Assembly (NCBI GenBank): GCA_020427635.1
Contig: JAGQOH010000014.1
Span: forward strand, 1-55,768
From: Phycisphaerales bacterium
GTDB lineage: Bacteria > Planctomycetota > Phycisphaerae > Phycisphaerales > UBA1924
Length of the DNA stretch: 55,768 nucleotides
Direction of reading: 5' to 3'
The notes under the pieces were generated by a model, which did not search any database, was not told where the DNA came from, and saw only the letters and a list, made by a program, of their open reading frames with translations. Positions 39,669-47,923 of the stretch are shown one piece after another. How positions within the stretch are numbered: the first letter of the stretch is position 1; the number at the start of each line of letters is the position of its first letter. A program made the translations under genes and the position numbers.

Positions 39669-41606
39669 TCAGGCCTTGGCGATCGCCTGGGCGCCAGAGG
39701 CCTGGCCATACTTCCGCGTCAGAGCCGCCTCCAGCAGCCCCATGAACATCGGCTGGGGCCGCAGCGGACGCCCCAACAGCTCCGGATGGAACTGCCCCGC
39801 CACGAAGAACGGGTGCGTGGGCTTGCCGGGCTCGACATCCTCGGCGCCGGGCTTGGGCAACTCAAGCGCCTGCATGATCGGGTACTTCGGATGCTTGCCC
39901 GAGAAGATCAGCCCCGCAGCCTCGAACCGCTCGACGTAGCTCGGGTTCACTTCATACCGATGGCGGAAGCGCTGCCGGACCGTGTCCTTGCGCCCAAAGA
40001 GATCCCACATGAGCGTGCCCGGCGTGAGCGCCACATCCTGCCCGCCGAGACGCATCGAGCCGCCCAACTGCTCGATCTCGCGCTGGTCGGGCAGCTCGCA
40101 AATCACCGGGTCATGCGACTCAGGATCGAACTCGGTGGAATTGGCCTCGCGCAAGCCCATGACGTTGCGCGCGAACTCGACGACCGCCGCCTGGAAGCCC
40201 AAACAAATGCCCAGGTATGGCGTTTGCTTCTCGCGACAATGGCGCACGCACGAAATCTTGCCCTCGACGCCTCGACTGCCAAACCCGCCCGGCACGATCA
40301 CTGCGTCGAGCCCGCTCAAGTGTGCCGACGCGTTGTCGTCCGTCAGTTCGGTGGCGTCGATCCAGACGAGCTCGGTCTCGCAGGCGAGATGCGTGGAACA
40401 GTGTTCGACAGCCTTTTCGATCGAGGCATAAGCGTCGCGCAAGGTTGAGTACTTGCCGGTCACGCCGATCTTAATGTGCTTGGGTTTGGGTGATTCGAGG
40501 CGGCGGACATAGTCCATCCAGCGCTCGCGCGCGCGATCTTCGTGGCCCAGGTCCACGCGATCGTGCAGATTCAGAATCGACAAGATCTCGCGGTCGAGCC
40601 CCGCTTGGCGCATCGCTTCGGGGATCGTGTAGATACTCTTGCGATCGTGCATCGAAAACACGCGACGCATTGGCACGTTCGTGAACATCGCAATCTTCTG
40701 CGCCACCGAATCCGTGATCGGGCTGGTCGCTCGGCAGGCAATGATGTGCGGCTGAATGCCCGCTTCCATCACGCGCTTCACACCCAACTGCGCCGCCTTG
40801 CTCTTCTGCTCGCCCAACGCGGGCGGCTCGATGATGTAGGTCAGCGCAACAAAGCAGACCGAGTCGGGGCCTTCTTCAAACGCGAGCTGGCGCAGTGCTT
40901 CGATGTAGAAGCCGTTTTCGTAATCGCCAACGGTCCCGCCTACTTCGACGAACACCACGTCGGCGGGGCGCTTGCCATCGCCTTGCATCGCCAGCTCGCG
41001 CAGGCGGCGCTTCACCTCACCCGTGACGTGCGGGATCATCTGCACATCCCGCCCCAGGTACCCGCCATGGCGCTCACGATCGAGAATGTCGCGGAAGATC
41101 TGGCCCGAAGTAACGAAGTTCTTGGCACTCAGGTTCTGGTCGAGCATGCGCTCATACGTGCCCAGGTCCATGTCGCACTCGGTGCCGTCGTCGAGCACGA
41201 ACACCTCGCCATGGCGGAATGGATTCAATGTGCCCGAGTCAATGTTGAGATAACCCTCCATCTTGATCGGCGCGACGGAGAGGCCCTTGTCCTTGAGGAG
41301 TTTGGCCATCGACGAGGCGAAGATGCCCTTCCCAAGTCCACTCATCACCGTGCCAAGCACGACGACATACGTGTGGAAGCCGCGCCGATAGCCCTCGGGC
41401 ACGGGCGAATAGAACTCCGTATCCGTCGAAACATGCCCGGCAGAGGCCAGCAGGTCTTGTCCCGCCTGCCGTCCCGAGACACGCGCCGCTCCTGCCGATT
41501 GGCGCGTGCTATCTCGCCCCCGCCCCGCCGCTCGCGTGGCTGGTCGACAGGATAGCCGCTGGTTGTCTATTGGGGCCACTGCGTCCTGCAATGAAAGGTG
41601 GTGCAT
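39669..41606 (-). CDS. pyrG: CTP synthase
   Basis: PyrG makes CTP from UTP using glutamine and ATP. The synthetase domain begins YVVVLGTVMSGLGKGIFASS with the nucleotide-binding loop, followed by EGYLNIDSGTLNPFRHGEVF. The C-terminal glutaminase carries GICLGFQAAVVEFARN with the catalytic Cys and GQFHPELLGRP with the His-Glu pair. All are in normal order. The start is uncertain: conserved sequence begins near residue 65-80 of this reading, at TDTEFYSPVPEGYRRGFHTY, but no ATG or GTG lies just before it. ATG 41606 has TACGAT five bases upstream; GTG 41579 is an alternative. The true protein may lack most of this Arg/Ala-rich extension. It is divergent from the M1 peptidase. Confidence 0.92.
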   Translation of the reverse strand: MHHLSLQDAVAPIDNQRLSCRPATRAAGRGRDSTRQSAGAARVSGRQAGQDLLASAGHVSTDTEFYSPVPEGYRRGFHTYVVVLGTVMSGLGKGIFASSMAKLLKDKGLSVAPIKMEGYLNIDSGTLNPFRHGEVFVLDDGTECDMDLGTYERMLDQNLSAKNFVTSGQIFRDILDRERHGGYLGRDVQMIPHVTGEVKRRLRELAMQGDGKRPADVVFVEVGGTVGDYENGFYIEALRQLAFEEGPDSVCFVALTYIIEPPALGEQKSKAAQLGVKRVMEAGIQPHIIACRATSPITDSVAQKIAMFTNVPMRRVFSMHDRKSIYTIPEAMRQAGLDREILSILNLHDRVDLGHEDRARERWMDYVRRLESPKPKHIKIGVTGKYSTLRDAYASIEKAVEHCSTHLACETELVWIDATELTDDNASAHLSGLDAVIVPGGFGSRGVEGKISCVRHCREKQTPYLGICLGFQAAVVEFARNVMGLREANSTEFDPESHDPVICELPDQREIEQLGGSMRLGGQDVALTPGTLMWDLFGRKDTVRQRFRHRYEVNPSYVERFEAAGLIFSGKHPKYPIMQALELPKPGAEDVEPGKPTHPFFVAGQFHPELLGRPLRPQPMFMGLLEAALTRKYGQASGAQAIAKA

Positions 41607-41723
41607 AGCCCATCGTAGCAAACGCGGCGCGGCGACGCTTTGGGATCGCGCCGCCCCAGGCTACACTGCCCCCGCCGCCAATCCGCTTTGGCGGGCTCGG
41701 AACACCTGTTGGAGAGTTTGCAC

Positions 41724-44444
41724 ATGGCGATGCGCCCCAGGACTGTCGTGGCGATTCTTGCGCCCCTTACATTGTCAATGACCGCACTGGCTCTCGGTGC
41801 AGCAGAAGGCGAAGAGTGTTCCTGCCTCGAGGGCCGACTGGAGCGCTTCTGGCAGACGTCCAGCGCCGCCGCCGAGACAGTCGACGCGATGACCGGCAAG
41901 GACCTGCGCAACTTCCCGCCGGACCGTGTGGTCGACTTCGATCACATGCGGCTGGACATCGCGATTCCCGATATGAACACGCGCCGGCTCGAGGCGACGC
42001 AGCGACTGACCCTTGCCCCGATCAGCACACCCGTGCATGCCCTCACGTTGAACGCAAAGTTCTTGCACATCACAAGCGCTGCGCTGGAAGGGCGAGGCGA
42101 CGTGCCTTTCACGAGCGACGAGGAGCACGTCACCTACACCTTCGATCCACCAATCGTCGCGGGTGAATCCGTGACCCTTGTCACCGACTATGTGGTCGAG
42201 GATCCGATCGATGGATTGTTCTGGCTCACGGAGGCCCCTGAGTGGCCCGGTCGCCCCGCGCAAATCCACACCCAAGGCGAGAGCGACACGAACAGCTTCT
42301 GGTTCCCCTGCCACGACTTCCCCAATGAGCGCCTCACGACCGAGCTGGTCGTCACGGTGCCCAAGGGTTATGAGGTTTCATCGAACGGCGTGCTGGTCGA
42401 TCAATCCTCGAGCGGCGGCGCCTCCACCTTCCACTGGTCGATGGACAAGCCGCACGTCAACTACCTGGTGTCCCTGATCGTGGGCAAGTTCGCGGTGGTT
42501 GATGTGGCCCCATCCGGCGCACGCGTGAAACTGCCCGTATATGCCGCGGAGCAATTCCGCGACCGCATCAAGCCCAGCTATGGCAAGACGCATGACATGA
42601 TCCAGGTCTTCGAGCGACGCCTCGACGAGCCGTACCCCTGGCAAGATCGCTATGCACAGTTGTGCGTGTGGAACTTTGGCGCAGGCGGCATGGAAAACAC
42701 TGGCGCAACGACGATGTATGACATCGCGGTGTTTGACGAGATCGGCCTTGAAGATGGCGACCTCGAAGGCTTGATCTCCCACGAACTTGGTCACCAGTGG
42801 TTTGGCGACCTGATCACCTGCAACAGCTGGGAGCACATCTGGCTCAACGAGGGGTGGGCCACATACATGGAGAGTCTGTGGTTCGAGGCCTCGCGCGGCT
42901 ACCAGGATGGCTATCTGTGGGACATCTACGGTGCCTGTCGCGGGTTGCCTGAGCGCGACCAGGTGCGCTCGGAGCGCGACATCACGCGCCCTGGCATGGT
43001 GTCGAATGTCTATGAAAGCCCGGATGAAGTGTTCCGCAAACCGAGCAATCCCTATCCAAAGGGTTGCGCAATCCTGCACATGTTGCGCAACAAGCTGGGC
43101 GAGGAAACATTCTTCAAGGGTGTCGCGCTGTATCTCGATCGCTTCAAGTTCAGTACCGCAGAAACCGACGACTTCCGCAAGTGCCTCGAAGAAGTCTCAG
43201 GCAAATCACTCGAACAGTTCTTCGCACAGTGGGCCTATGCGCCTGGCACACCCAAGATGGCTATCAAGGCACGCTGGGACGCCAACGATCAGGCGCTCAA
43301 CATCACCGCTGAGCAGAAGCAATACATTGGCGATGGGGCCCCAGCCTTTGTGTTCGACTTGCCGGTCTGGGTGTATGCGAACGACTCGAGCTCGCCACAA
43401 GTCGTCATCATGAACATCGATGGTCGTCGTCATGAACACGCCCTGACGCTGGATGCAGAGCCGTCCATGGTCGTGATCGACCCGGAATTGACCGTCGCAA
43501 TGGCGCTCGACGTCGACCTGCCGGAGAGCTGGCTCATTGCGCAGCTGCACAACAAGGATCTGCACGTGGCTCGCCGCGACGCCGCGAAGTATCTGCAGGA
43601 CAAGAAGTCGAGCGCGTCGACTGAAGCGTTAGTGGCCTGCGTGCTCGATGATGGCGAGCACTACACCATCCGGCGCGAAGCGGCCGCGTCTCTTGGCGAG
43701 ATGGGGAAGGTCGACGAGTTGGCGGAAATGCTCGCGAGTGGTGTGGCCAATCCCCGTGTGCGCGACGCGGTGATCGATGCGCTGGGCCAGGAGAGTCATG
43801 ACCTGTCTTCGAGTCAGATCGATCTGCTGCGCTGGCACGCCGCCGAGCAAGAGCGTTCGTATGCCTGTCGAAGCTCGGCGCTCGCGGCACTTGGCTACTT
43901 TGGTGCTGAGCGCGACATGCCCCTCTACGAGGCCGCGATCCACTTCGATTCCAACCGCGACACGGTGCGCGAGGGCGCGCTGCGCGGGCTGGGTCGCCTC
44001 GATCTCAAGGAAGGCCTCCCACTTGCCATCGAGTTGACCAGGTTTGGCGTCTACAACCGCACGCGCAGCTCGGCCTTGCGCACCGTCGGCAATCTTGCCC
44101 ACCATGATCAGAAGCTCGCCTTCGACGCCGTGGCGCCGTTGCTCAATGACACAGAGGGCCGAGCCGTGCGCGGTGCGATCAATGCACTTGTTGACTGTGA
44201 ACAAGAAGATGGCTTGGCACTCCTCCGCGGGTTTGCCGATCGCACGCGCGACGAAGGGCTCGCAGATCAGGCGCGACGCGCCGCCGGTCGACTCGGTGCA
44301 GCATTGCCCGATCGCGACGAACTGGTCGAGCGCGTCCGGAAGCTTGAAGAGATGGTCGAGAAACTCACGAAGGATGGCGGCGGTGGCGCCGGAGGCGCGC
44401 CGGGCGGACCGGCCGGACGACGCGGGCGAGGAGCGCCAAACTGA
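41724..44444 (+). CDS. Exported M1 family aminopeptidase with helical-repeat tail
   Basis: The enzyme (906 aa) is a zinc aminopeptidase of the M1 family. A signal peptide covers about residues 1-27. The substrate-recognition loop is GGMEN at 321-325 (the usual form is GAMEN), and the zinc site is H353-E-L-G-H357 with E376 18 residues later (ISHELGHQWFGDLITCN, WLNEGWATYMES). After the catalytic and beta domains comes an alpha-helical repeat region (about 590-880) resembling HEAT repeats: VLDDGEHYTIRREAAASLGE, VRDAVIDALGQE, TRSSALRTVGNLAHHDQ. The end is a short coiled coil (ELVERVRKLEEMVEKL) and a Gly-rich tail. GGAGAG lies seven bases before ATG 41724. Its stop overlaps the CTG start of trpG. 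Confidence 0.88.
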   Translation: MAMRPRTVVAILAPLTLSMTALALGAAEGEECSCLEGRLERFWQTSSAAAETVDAMTGKDLRNFPPDRVVDFDHMRLDIAIPDMNTRRLEATQRLTLAPISTPVHALTLNAKFLHITSAALEGRGDVPFTSDEEHVTYTFDPPIVAGESVTLVTDYVVEDPIDGLFWLTEAPEWPGRPAQIHTQGESDTNSFWFPCHDFPNERLTTELVVTVPKGYEVSSNGVLVDQSSSGGASTFHWSMDKPHVNYLVSLIVGKFAVVDVAPSGARVKLPVYAAEQFRDRIKPSYGKTHDMIQVFERRLDEPYPWQDRYAQLCVWNFGAGGMENTGATTMYDIAVFDEIGLEDGDLEGLISHELGHQWFGDLITCNSWEHIWLNEGWATYMESLWFEASRGYQDGYLWDIYGACRGLPERDQVRSERDITRPGMVSNVYESPDEVFRKPSNPYPKGCAILHMLRNKLGEETFFKGVALYLDRFKFSTAETDDFRKCLEEVSGKSLEQFFAQWAYAPGTPKMAIKARWDANDQALNITAEQKQYIGDGAPAFVFDLPVWVYANDSSSPQVVIMNIDGRRHEHALTLDAEPSMVVIDPELTVAMALDVDLPESWLIAQLHNKDLHVARRDAAKYLQDKKSSASTEALVACVLDDGEHYTIRREAAASLGEMGKVDELAEMLASGVANPRVRDAVIDALGQESHDLSSSQIDLLRWHAAEQERSYACRSSALAALGYFGAERDMPLYEAAIHFDSNRDTVREGALRGLGRLDLKEGLPLAIELTRFGVYNRTRSSALRTVGNLAHHDQKLAFDAVAPLLNDTEGRAVRGAINALVDCEQEDGLALLRGFADRTRDEGLADQARRAAGRLGAALPDRDELVERVRKLEEMVEKLTKDGGGGAGGAPGGPAGRRGRGAPN

Positions 44445-45079
44445 TCCTCATCATCGACAACTACGACAGCTTCACCTGGAATCTGGTGCAGCGCATCTGG
44501 GAGCTTGACGCCTCGCTTGAGGTCAAGGTCGTGCGCAATGACCAGATCACCGCACAACAGGCGCTCGCACTGCGCCCGGAGCGCGTCATCGTCTCACCCG
44601 GGCCCTGCACACCTAAAGAAGCAGGCGTGTCCAACGACATCGTGCGCGCCTTTGAAGGCAAGGTTCCGATCCTCGGCGTGTGCCTTGGGCACCAGTGCAT
44701 GGGCTTCACGCATGGGCTCGATGTCGTGCGCCATCACACGATCATGCACGGCAAGACAAGCGAAGTGCATCACGATGGCAAGGGCATCTACCAGGGCCTA
44801 TCCAACCCGTTTGTAGCAACGCGCTATCACTCACTGGTCGTCAAACCCAAGGGCGCATTGCCCGAAGGCTGGGAAGTCTCCGCATGGACCTTCGAGCGCA
44901 GCCTCGATGGGCGGACCGACGAACGGGTCATCATGGGCTTGCGCAAGCCCGGCGCTGCGCCAGTCGAAGGCGTGCAGTTTCACCCGGAAAGCTTCTTGAC
45001 CGAAGAAGGTCCCCTGCTGCTCGCCAACTTCTTGGGCCTGCCAAGGCCCGCGCCCGTGCCGGTACACTCTGGAGCATGA
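44441..45079 (+). CDS. trpG: Glutamine amidotransferase subunit of anthranilate/aminodeoxychorismate synthase, CTG start
   Basis: The protein (212 aa) supplies ammonia from glutamine to TrpE or PabB. The family N-terminus is ILIIDNYDSFTWNLVQRI, which sits directly after the codon CTG at 44441. ATG or GTG codons are absent in this frame upstream, and the first ATG (44486) would cut off this conserved strand. GAGGAG (44428-44433) lies seven bases before the CTG, so CTG is the probable start, overlapping the peptidase stop as CTGA. The active site is present: SPGPCTPKEAG, GVCLGHQCMGF with Cys81, and GVQFHPESFLTEEG with the His-Glu pair. It could serve folate (PabA) or tryptophan synthesis; trpF lies 2 kb away. 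The next gene overlaps as ATGA. Confidence 0.88.
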   Translation: MILIIDNYDSFTWNLVQRIWELDASLEVKVVRNDQITAQQALALRPERVIVSPGPCTPKEAGVSNDIVRAFEGKVPILGVCLGHQCMGFTHGLDVVRHHTIMHGKTSEVHHDGKGIYQGLSNPFVATRYHSLVVKPKGALPEGWEVSAWTFERSLDGRTDERVIMGLRKPGAAPVEGVQFHPESFLTEEGPLLLANFLGLPRPAPVPVHSGA

Positions 45080-45498
45080 CGACAACGATGCCCGCAACGA
45101 ATGATGTCAATGTCTGTCACGCCGTGGTGAAGTCAATCGGGAACGACCACATGGTGCTGGCCTTCGCGGAGACGAACTACGAAATGCATCTGGCGCCCAC
45201 GCAGCCAGTCGATACACCCATCGGCAAACGCATCCGCGGAGTCATTCGGGTGCAAGCCAAACGCATCGACATTTGCCACACCGGCGGGCGCTATGTCGAG
45301 CCGGTCTATGGTCGCCCTCGACGCATCCAGGGCCAAATCATCGCAACGGATCTGCCCGCATCAACCGTCACGGTCGCCGCCCCTATGCCCATCGTCTGCA
45401 AGACCGATGGCCGTCAACGTGCCGGCGACTTCCAGATTGGCGATTTCGTCACCATGGGCGCAGAGCCCGGGGCGACCTTCACACCCGCTGTCGGCTAG
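45076..45498 (+). CDS. Conserved-type unknown protein coupled to trpG
   Basis: The protein (140 aa) has no recognised domain. It appears mostly beta: CHAVVKSIGNDHMVLAFAET, GKRIRGVIRVQAKRIDI, RIQGQIIATDLPASTVTVAA and GDFQIGDFVTMGAEPGATF suggest a small barrel or OB-like fold. There is no signal peptide or membrane segment, so it is cytoplasmic. ATG 45076 overlaps the trpG stop codon as ATGA, and GGAG is just upstream (45071-45074), so coupling is tight. Its function may relate to nucleic acid or ligand binding, but this is a guess from the fold impression only. Confidence 0.65.
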   Translation: MTTTMPATNDVNVCHAVVKSIGNDHMVLAFAETNYEMHLAPTQPVDTPIGKRIRGVIRVQAKRIDICHTGGRYVEPVYGRPRRIQGQIIATDLPASTVTVAAPMPIVCKTDGRQRAGDFQIGDFVTMGAEPGATFTPAVG

Positions 45499-45624
45499 CA
45501 CCGACCAGCATCTGGCGATGCGAGGCTGGGCAAGTTGTCTGGGTCATCAGGCCTGTTTCTCCGCTTCGAGCTTGTGCTGCGCCCCTCAGCCCGTAGTCTG
45601 GAGGCTCAGGAGGACGCAATCTCA

Positions 45625-46713
45625 ATGAAGTATCTCGCAGTGACCGCAAGCTTGGTCGCCTGTGCGTTGGCCCCAAACACACGCGCTGGCACGCCCACGT
45701 TCCAAGTCATCGAACTCGAGGGCGCGGGCCTCGACATTCCGACCCAGGTCAGCGCCAACTATGTCGCAGGGCAGCTTGGTAGTGATCCTGTTGTCTGGGA
45801 TCTGCAGACCGGCTTGCTCCTGAACAATCTCTCAGGCCTGGTCGGCACGCAAGGCTCGATCTTCCTCGCAATCAACGATTCCGGCGCCGTCACGGGCAAC
45901 GTCGCAAACAACGCCTTCGTCTGGAGCCAGGCCAATGGCCTCACCATGCTCCCCACTGGCTTTCACCCGAGCGACATCAACAACAATGACGTCATCGTCG
46001 GCTACTACAACACGCACCCGTCGCGCTGGGATGCCACCAACGGCGTGCAGGAACTCAACCTGATCCAGGGCTACACCAACACCATCAATGACAATGACGT
46101 CGTCGGGGGACAATCTTCCGGTTTGGCCGCGATCTGGGTTGGTGGCGTTGAGAGCCTTGTTCCATTCGACATCCCGCCCGGCTTCTCTTTCGTCGCCGAC
46201 ATCAACGACAACGGCATCGCCGTTGGCAAGTACGCCGGCACGATCGCGTATCAATGGGACATCAACACGACCGTCGATGCGACGCCGATCTCCCTCCCGA
46301 GCTACCTCGGCAATGGCCTGCCGCGCGGCCTGAATAACGATGGCCTCATCATCGCCTCGGGTACTGACCCGGGCACGTCGGACCCCTCCGCTGCGCTGTT
46401 CGTGCCTACCGAAGGTTGGATCGCGCTGAACAACGTGCTGCCCGGCGCGCCAATCGTCGATATCACGCCCCCCAACGAAGAAGGCTGGTTCGGATATTTC
46501 ACGTTTAGCGGCGGCTATCTCGCGCGACGCGCAGACCCATGCCCGAACCTCGACGGCACGGGCACGGTTGACCTCAACGACCTGTCGATCGTCCTGTTCA
46601 ACTTTGGCAACACTGGCCTGCCCGGCATCCCGGGCGACGCCAACCTCGACGGCGTGGTCGACTTGGCCGATCTGAGCGCCGTGCTCTTCGCCTTCGGCAC
46701 GAGCCCGTGTTGA
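45625..46713 (+). CDS. Exported HAF-repeat protein with C-terminal dockerin-like domain
   Basis: The 362-aa protein has a signal peptide (about 1-21). The body (25-310) contains HAF-type repeats of the IN-x-G/N-x-VxG form: AINDSGAVTGNVANNAFVWS, INNNDVIVGYYNTHPSRWD, INDNDVVGGQSSGLAAIW and INDNGIAVGKYAG. These form a propeller-like surface. The last 55 residues hold two calcium-loop repeats, DGTGTVDLNDLSIVLFNFG and DANLDGVVDLADLSAVLFAF, flanked by Cys (CPNLDG, SPC), typical of dockerin-like ends in planctomycete exported proteins. No cohesin is known here. AGGAGG lies about 11 bases before ATG 45625. It faces the small minus-strand gene, three bases away. Confidence 0.8.
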   Translation: MKYLAVTASLVACALAPNTRAGTPTFQVIELEGAGLDIPTQVSANYVAGQLGSDPVVWDLQTGLLLNNLSGLVGTQGSIFLAINDSGAVTGNVANNAFVWSQANGLTMLPTGFHPSDINNNDVIVGYYNTHPSRWDATNGVQELNLIQGYTNTINDNDVVGGQSSGLAAIWVGGVESLVPFDIPPGFSFVADINDNGIAVGKYAGTIAYQWDINTTVDATPISLPSYLGNGLPRGLNNDGLIIASGTDPGTSDPSAALFVPTEGWIALNNVLPGAPIVDITPPNEEGWFGYFTFSGGYLARRADPCPNLDGTGTVDLNDLSIVLFNFGNTGLPGIPGDANLDGVVDLADLSAVLFAFGTSPC

Positions 46714-46716
46714 GCC

Positions 46717-46953
46717 TCAGTTCACCGGCTCGGAAACGCTGCCGCGATCGTCGTTCTTCGTATTCGCCACGGGCGGCGTGACGCGCGCGGGCGAATATGT
46801 ATGCGCAAGTGAATGCTGCGTCGGCGCCCAAGCGACCGCAAACGAGTCGTCGACTTTCGTCACGGGCAATTGCACCGGGCGCGAGACAACAGTCCCTTGC
46901 GGTGAACTCAGCAGATGTGACGGATCCGTCACGATGGCTTGCATGGTCTTCAT
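46717..46953 (-). CDS. Small hypothetical protein
   Basis: A 78-aa reading frame starts at ATG 46953 with GGGAG seven bases upstream. The product (starts MKTMQAIVTDPSHLLSSPQG) is polar, with no Cys, no signal peptide and no membrane segment, and ends in a charged tail (NTKNDDRGSVSEPVN). It resembles nothing I recognise. It lies 154 bases downstream of trpF on the same strand and ends three bases from the dockerin-like gene. The ribosome site is the main reason to believe it; chance cannot be excluded. Confidence 0.4.
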   Translation of the reverse strand: MKTMQAIVTDPSHLLSSPQGTVVSRPVQLPVTKVDDSFAVAWAPTQHSLAHTYSPARVTPPVANTKNDDRGSVSEPVN

Positions 46954-47107
46954 GGTGTTGCTCCCGGTCGGCCGCTCGTGAAATGTGCGGTCGGCCCAAG
47001 TCCGGTATCGAACAACAATCCCCTCGCCTGCAGTGGGTCCGCAGGGAACACTGCACATTCCTGCGGGCCGTTCAGACGAACCGCCGTGAAGCCGTCGCGC
47101 GTCGCGC

Positions 47108-47755
47108 CTATGCCTTGTTCAACCGGGCGTCCGCCTGCCGCACTGCCTCGCAAAACGCCTCGATGAGGGCCGGGTCCTTGACCCCGCGCTCGGACTCCAC
47201 ACCTGACGAAACGTCCACCGCCCATGGTCGGACAAGCCGAATTGCTTCCCCAACATTCTCGGGCGTCAAACCCCCCGCCAGAATGAGGGGATGGTCGCAG
47301 CGCTCTGCAACCTGTGCTAGATGCGCCCAATCGGCGCGTTCGCCCGTGCCGCCCGAGCCACCATCAACAAGCACCGCATTCACCTCGGTGATGCGCGACC
47401 ACTTAAAGAGGTCGTGCTCGATCGTCTCCGAGTCATACTGAATCGCCTTGATGATGCCCGGGCCACATTCGCGCACGACTGGTTCCGCTTCCTTGCCGTG
47501 CAGCTGCCCCAGATCAAATCCCAAATCGTGCGCCGCCTCGAGGTACTGCTCAGGTTTGGCGTTCACGAACAGCCCGACCGTCGTCACAAAGGGTGGGACC
47601 GCGGCGACCACCTCCCAGGCCTCGTCGGAGGTCACCGTCCGAGGCGACCCCGGTGCCAGCACCACGCCGATCGCGTCCGCGCCGCACTCGCACGCAATGA
47701 GGGCCGTGTGCGGATCACGGATGCCACAGATCTTGATGCGGGTGCGGGTGGGCAT
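47108..47755 (-). CDS. trpF: Phosphoribosylanthranilate isomerase
   Basis: TrpF (215 aa) converts phosphoribosylanthranilate into the enol precursor of indole-glycerol phosphate in tryptophan synthesis. It is a single TIM barrel with the family start RIKICGIRDPHTALIACECG (catalytic Cys), GVVLAPGSPRTVT, VGLFVNAKPEQYLEAAHDLG, and the phosphate-binding end LAGGLTPENVGEAIRLV and VDVSSGVESERGVKD with the catalytic Asp region. ATG 47755 is used; TTG 47764 three codons earlier is possible. Neither has a good ribosome site. It is divergent from the propeller-dockerin gene at 47924. Other trp genes except trpG are not in the window. Confidence 0.93.
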   Translation of the reverse strand: MPTRTRIKICGIRDPHTALIACECGADAIGVVLAPGSPRTVTSDEAWEVVAAVPPFVTTVGLFVNAKPEQYLEAAHDLGFDLGQLHGKEAEPVVRECGPGIIKAIQYDSETIEHDLFKWSRITEVNAVLVDGGSGGTGERADWAHLAQVAERCDHPLILAGGLTPENVGEAIRLVRPWAVDVSSGVESERGVKDPALIEAFCEAVRQADARLNKA

Positions 47756-47923
47756 ATCGGGCAAAGGGTACGGCGATGCGCATCCCGCCGCCCGTCAGTG
47801 GCAAGCTGGGGCAACGACGGCCTCCCGAATCGCGCGGGTTCCCAGGGTTTGTGTTCCTGACCCGCAGGTGAGCCGGTAGGGTGGACGGGTCGGCGACTCG
47901 ATGGACCAAGGGAGGGGCCCCCG

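Noticed and set aside
40542..41555. Open frame of 337 codons opposite pyrG
   Set aside because: Antisense shadow; composition is Ala/His/Arg-rich and no motif is seen.
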